From: an uncultured Christensenellaceae bacterium
GTDB lineage: Bacteria; Bacillota; Clostridia; Christensenellales; Christensenellaceae
Direction: 5' to 3'
Length of the DNA: 53,809 bases
Assembly (NCBI GenBank): GCA_910588425.1
Contig: CAJUPM010000014.1
Coordinates: forward strand, 1-53,809
In this document: piece after piece, positions 51,305-53,809 of the stretch
How positions within the stretch are numbered: the stretch's first letter is position 1
Layout of the letters: every line of letters starts with the position of its first letter
Made by a program: the position numbers and the translations under genes
Notes under the pieces: generated by a model
Told to the model about the DNA's origin: nothing
What the model saw: the letters and a program-made list of their open reading frames with translations, nothing else
The model's database searches: none

Positions 51305-51688
51305 ATGGATGCGATTCGCCGGTTTATGCAGGGGCGCTACGGCAGCGATGCGTTGACGCTGTTTTTGATGTGCGTGGGCATTGGGCTGAATATTGTCTCG
51401 ATGTTCGTGCCGTTTGTTTCATTTTTGGCGCTGGCTATTTTTGCGTTCGCCGTCTGGCGGATGCTTTCGCGCAATATCTACGCCAGGCAAAAGGAAAACG
51501 CGGCCTATCTACGGGGATGGCAGCGCGTCAAAAGCTTTTTTTCCGGCCTCGGGCCCAGAGCCGATGCCAAAACGCATAAGCACTATAAGTGCCCCGAATG
51601 CCGGCAGGAGGTGCGCGTGCCCAAAGGAAAGGGCAAAATTTTGATTACCTGCCCCCGGTGCGGCAAAAAATTTGAGAAAAAAACCTGA
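51305..51688 (+). CDS. Membrane-anchored zinc-ribbon protein
   Basis: 127 residues. Two hydrophobic helices (about 18-55, LTLFLMCVGIGLNIVSMFVP and VSFLALAIFAFAVWRM), a basic linker, and a C-terminal zinc ribbon (CPECRQEVRVPKGKGK ... CPRCGKKFEKK). Conserved type in Clostridia, function unknown. GGAGGAAGAG upstream. Confidence 0.8.
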   Translation: MDAIRRFMQGRYGSDALTLFLMCVGIGLNIVSMFVPFVSFLALAIFAFAVWRMLSRNIYARQKENAAYLRGWQRVKSFFSGLGPRADAKTHKHYKCPECRQEVRVPKGKGKILITCPRCGKKFEKKT

Positions 51689-51693
51689 TGGAA

Positions 51694-51721
51694 TTGATTT
51701 TTCCCTCAAATTGGATATAAT
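51694..51721 (+). promoter_or_regulatory. Promoter of the DUF1858 gene
   Basis: TTGATT (51694-51699), 16-bp spacer, TATAAT (51716-51721). Confidence 0.75.
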
Positions 51722-51750
51722 AAGGGTATCAAGCAAAAGGAGAGATGCAC

Positions 51751-51945
51751 ATGATTACAAAAGAAATGACCATCCGGCAAGTGCTGGAAAAAGATATCAA
51801 CAGCGCGGAGATTTTTCTGGAATCCGGTATGCACTGCGTCGGCTGCCCTTCCGCATCTGGCGAATCCATCGAGCAGGCTTGCATGGTGCATGGGTTAGAT
51901 GCCGATATTCTTGTCGCAAAGCTCAATGAGTTTTTTGGCGAATAA
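51751..51945 (+). CDS. DUF1858 protein
   Basis: 64 residues from the ATG at 51751 (AAAGGAGA at a proper distance; ATG 51745 is too close). Typical DUF1858 pattern: EMTIRQVLEKDINSAEIFLESGMHCVGCPSASGESIEQAC. The CxxC is suggested to form a redox disulfide associated with hybrid-cluster proteins in this family. Function not established. Confidence 0.88.
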   Translation: MITKEMTIRQVLEKDINSAEIFLESGMHCVGCPSASGESIEQACMVHGLDADILVAKLNEFFGE

Positions 51946-51956
51946 GAAATGTAAAA

Positions 51957-51985
51957 AAAGCCGCGGAATACCGCGGCTTTTTTTG
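51957..51985 (+). terminator. Terminator of the DUF1858 gene
   Basis: AAAGCCGCGG-AATA-CCGCGGCTTT followed by a T run. Confidence 0.93.
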
Positions 51986-52017
51986 TTGCATTGCGCATTT
52001 GTTGCATTGCGCATTTG
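51982..52017 (+). repeat. Short tandem repeat
   Basis: TTTGTTGCATTGCGCA twice in tandem plus a 4-base remnant, between the terminator and the GNAT gene. Confidence 0.85.
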
Positions 52018-52068
52018 CGGCTGGAGCCAATATAGAAGTGCCAAGGAAATAGAGAGGCTTGAATCTAA

Positions 52069-52509
52069 ATGGTGCGGGAAGCGAAGGAAAAAGATTTAAA
52101 AGATATATTAAAATTGTATTTGTGCCTGCATGAAGAAACTATCCCGGAACAGTCGGAGCGCTTGTCCTATACATGGAAACAGATCTTAAAAGATGAAAAC
52201 CACCATTTGATAGTAAATGAAATTGCTGGGAAAATTGTCTCTTCCTGTGTATGCGTTGTCATCCCCAATTTAACAAGAAATGTGCGCCCATATGCTTTCG
52301 TGGAAAACGTTGTTACCCATACGGATTTCAGAGGCCGAGGCCTGGCATCTGAATGTTTGGAATATGCAAAGCAGATAGCAAAACGGTGCAACTGCTATAA
52401 GATGATGCTATTGACCGGAAGCAAAGAAAAAGAGATATTCCATTTCTATAAAAATGCAGGATACAATAGTGCGGATAAGACGGCGTTTATTCAATGGCTT
52501 GATAGTTAA
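52069..52509 (+). CDS. GNAT-family acetyltransferase
   Basis: 146 residues. Acetyl-CoA motif A: ENVVTHTDFRGRGLASECLEYAKQ; motif B: FYKNAGYNSADKTAF. Target unknown. The gene is visibly richer in A and T than its neighbours and uses AAA, ATA and TTA codons freely, which suggests recent transfer. It lacks a good ribosome-binding site and stands alone. Confidence 0.88.
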   Translation: MVREAKEKDLKDILKLYLCLHEETIPEQSERLSYTWKQILKDENHHLIVNEIAGKIVSSCVCVVIPNLTRNVRPYAFVENVVTHTDFRGRGLASECLEYAKQIAKRCNCYKMMLLTGSKEKEIFHFYKNAGYNSADKTAFIQWLDS

Positions 52510-52531
52510 AGATGAAAGCATAATGTAAGAA

Positions 52532-52574
52532 AATAAAAAACGCATCGCAGCTTTGGCAGCCTGCGGTGCGTTTG
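52532..52574 (-). terminator. Terminator of thiT (bidirectional)
   Basis: AACGCATCGCAG paired with CTGCGGTGCGTT (one G-T type mismatch), with an A-rich left flank that reads as a T run on the minus strand. Confidence 0.8.
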
Positions 52575-52587
52575 CTTTGAGCTGATA

Positions 52588-53388
52588 TTACTTTACAGCT
52601 TTGGCCATTGCCTGTGCTTTAAGCGATTCGATATTGTGGCGCATGACCGGAATGAGCGCAATGGCGATGCAGATGATCGCATCGGGCAGCATATAGCTGG
52701 CGTTATACCCCAGGGAATAGATCCAAGCAGATTGCCCTGCCGGGGCGTATTCCCCAAAGAAGACAGCGCCAGAAAGGAACGAGCAGAGAAAGCGCGCCAG
52801 GCAGGCCAGGCTCATGCCGGGGTAGATGCTCCTTGAGAAGGCCCCTGCGATGGCCAGCACACCAAAGCCCAGCAGATAATCCAGCACGAATTGTATCCAG
52901 TTCAGGAAAACAGGATCCTGAATGAACTGCAAAATGCCGAAAGTGATGGCGGCTAAAAGCCCCTTGCGCATTCCATAAATATAGGAAAAGACCAGGATGG
53001 GCAGCATGCTTGCCGCGGTAACCGAGCCGCCGTTGGGCATTTTCCAAAGGCGGATATACGAGAGCACAAAGGCTAGCGCAATGCAAAGCGCCGCCACGGC
53101 AATCTCCCGAATCGTCCAGGCAGAGCGGGAGAGGCCGGCATCCTTTTTCTTATTATAGTAGACCAGGATGCCCACGCCCGCGGCCATGACGGGCAGGCTG
53201 CCCAGCACCCACCAGATGTTCTCCCCGATTTTCTCGAAGAAGACCTGGAAGGTAACCTCTTCCTCCACGCCGCCAAAGCCGCCGCTGATGAAAAAGGCGA
53301 TGAGCCCGGCCGCGACCAGGATGAGCGCAGTGCCCGCGAGCAGCAGCCATGTGCGCAGCTCGCCTGAGTTTCTTTTTTGTTCTTCCAT
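52588..53388 (-). CDS. thiT: Thiamine ECF transporter S-component with N-terminal extension
   Basis: 266 residues from the ATG at 53388 (perfect AAAGGAGG); the longer frame runs into the riboswitch. Residues about 90-260 match ThiT/YuaJ: six helices with PNGGSVTAASMLPILVFSYIYG, LLGFGVLAIAGAF, and the YNASYMLPD region that binds thiamine. The first ~85 residues add two extra helices (WLLLAGTALILVAAGLIAFF; IWWVLGSLPVMAAGVGILVYY), not usual in ~190-residue ThiT. Would dock to EcfA1A2T encoded earlier. Confidence 0.9.
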   Translation of the reverse strand: MEEQKRNSGELRTWLLLAGTALILVAAGLIAFFISGGFGGVEEEVTFQVFFEKIGENIWWVLGSLPVMAAGVGILVYYNKKKDAGLSRSAWTIREIAVAALCIALAFVLSYIRLWKMPNGGSVTAASMLPILVFSYIYGMRKGLLAAITFGILQFIQDPVFLNWIQFVLDYLLGFGVLAIAGAFSRSIYPGMSLACLARFLCSFLSGAVFFGEYAPAGQSAWIYSLGYNASYMLPDAIICIAIALIPVMRHNIESLKAQAMAKAVK

Positions 53389-53428
53389 TGTTTCCTCCTT
53401 TGCCGGAGGAGCGCGCCTGAAAATCCCG

Positions 53429-53455
53429 AAAAAAATCCCGCAGCATGGCTGCGGG
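53429..53455 (-). terminator. Riboswitch-controlled terminator of thiT
   Basis: Minus strand: CCCGCAGC-CAT-GCTGCGGG followed by ATTTTTTT, about 40 bases before the thiT start and just after the TPP aptamer. Confidence 0.85.
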
Positions 53456-53483
53456 GCAAAAAAATCCATTTTTCCAGGTTCCG

Positions 53484-53560
53484 CTTCCCTACGAATGCAT
53501 TATCAATATCAGGTTCGAAGGGTACATTCTCAGCCCGAAGGCGCCCCCAGCGGTAACATT
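53484..53560 (-). promoter_or_regulatory. TPP (THI-box) riboswitch
   Basis: Minus strand shows the aptamer landmarks in order: CTGGGGGCGCC, GGCTGAGAATG, TACCCTTCGAACCTGAT, then GATAATGCATTCGTAGGGAAG. TPP binding is expected to favour the downstream terminator and shut off thiT when thiamine is plentiful. Confidence 0.96.
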
Positions 53561-53576
53561 ATTTGGTTCTGGGGAT

Positions 53577-53605
53577 ATTATGGCATGCGGCAGCATGTTT
53601 GTCAA
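53577..53605 (-). promoter_or_regulatory. thiT promoter
   Basis: Minus strand: TTGACA (53600-53605), 17-bp spacer, CATAAT (53577-53582), just upstream of the aptamer. Confidence 0.8.
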
Positions 53606-53756
53606 TTCCCATAAAATTTTTTGTGCAAACATCCGGTTATGAGGAATTTACCGGCCTCTATATAGATGTCAGCCGGAAAAAGCAGGCGTTTTTTTGCCTG
53701 TAAATGGGCTTTTTTCAAAAAAGTGATTATTTTTTAGAAAAAATGCAAAAAAAGAG

Positions 53757-53785
53757 TTGACAAAGGGGGATGTGTTTGGTAATAT
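53757..53785 (+). promoter_or_regulatory. Strong outward promoter at the right edge
   Basis: TTGACA (53757-53762), 17-bp spacer, TAATAT (53780-53785), preceded by about 50 bases of A/T tracts that look like an UP element. The product lies outside the window. The form suggests a stable-RNA or other highly expressed operon; that is inference. Confidence 0.75.
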
Positions 53786-53809
53786 AGAGAAGCGCTCTTC
53801 GGAGCGGAC

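Overview
The window looks like a chromosomal segment of a GC-rich, spore-forming member of the Clostridia. This rests on a Spo0A response regulator, a SPOCS/LysM protein of the type found in sporulation genes, a Veg-family protein, a zinc-ribbon (type Z) S14, AddAB recombination nuclease instead of RecBCD, an ECF transporter module inside the ribosomal-protein region, ThiT under a TPP riboswitch, and frequent TTG/GTG starts with strong GGAGG ribosome-binding sites. A gut or other anaerobic lineage near Christensenellales is a guess; nothing in the sequence proves it.

Layout. 1-1158: EF-Tu, cut by the left edge. 1159-2663: a block of structured intergenic repeats, a small DUF2500-like membrane protein, then a terminator overlapping a near-consensus promoter and a long hairpin-rich leader. 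2664-18317: the S10-spc-alpha ribosomal operon in canonical order (rpsJ to rplQ, with secY, adk, map, a KOW protein, infA and rpoA), with a second promoter before rpmJ. 18520-21720: ecfA1-ecfA2-ecfT-truA. 21769-22773: rplM-rpsI with promoter and terminator. 22774-23643: non-coding, mostly repeat modules. 23644-27750: trxB-glmM-glmS. 27880-30064: a large low-complexity protein facing a Veg-like gene. 30065-31365: DnaA-box cluster, spo0A and its promoter. 31523-34670: a minus-strand GldAFG-like ABC operon whose ATPase has lost its catalytic motifs. 34784-36956: SPOCS-LysM gene and a ferritin-like gene. 37020-37624: a tRNA-Ser with nearby copies of its 3' end and of its terminator. 37739-42941: flavin reductase-rubredoxin, class II aldolase, hydrolase, ispE, a methyltransferase and a pseudouridine synthase. 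43055-43936: a 77-codon orphan and more repeats. 43937-51227: addB-addA and a metallo-beta-lactamase-fold protein. 51305-53605: a zinc-ribbon membrane protein, DUF1858, an AT-rich GNAT gene, and thiT with its riboswitch. The right edge carries a strong outward promoter.

How the parts work together. Most of the window is translation machinery. EcfA1/A2/T would energise substrate-binding S-components, and ThiT near the right end is such a component, so motor and thiamine receptor lie about 32 kb apart, the latter under its own TPP control. GlmM and GlmS supply amino-sugar precursors for the wall. Spo0A, the SPOCS-LysM protein, the ferritin-like protein and perhaps the degenerate ABC operon form a loose sporulation/envelope neighbourhood.

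The two signals I find least explained by known families are (i) the ABC operon with a pseudo-ATPase lacking the Walker A Lys, Walker B Asp/Glu, LSGGQ signature and switch His but keeping an intact reading frame, and (ii) a dispersed family of intergenic modules combining hairpins with TATAAT boxes (mostly extended TGnTATAAT) upstream of the DUF2500, trxB and addB genes, with compensatory base changes between copies.
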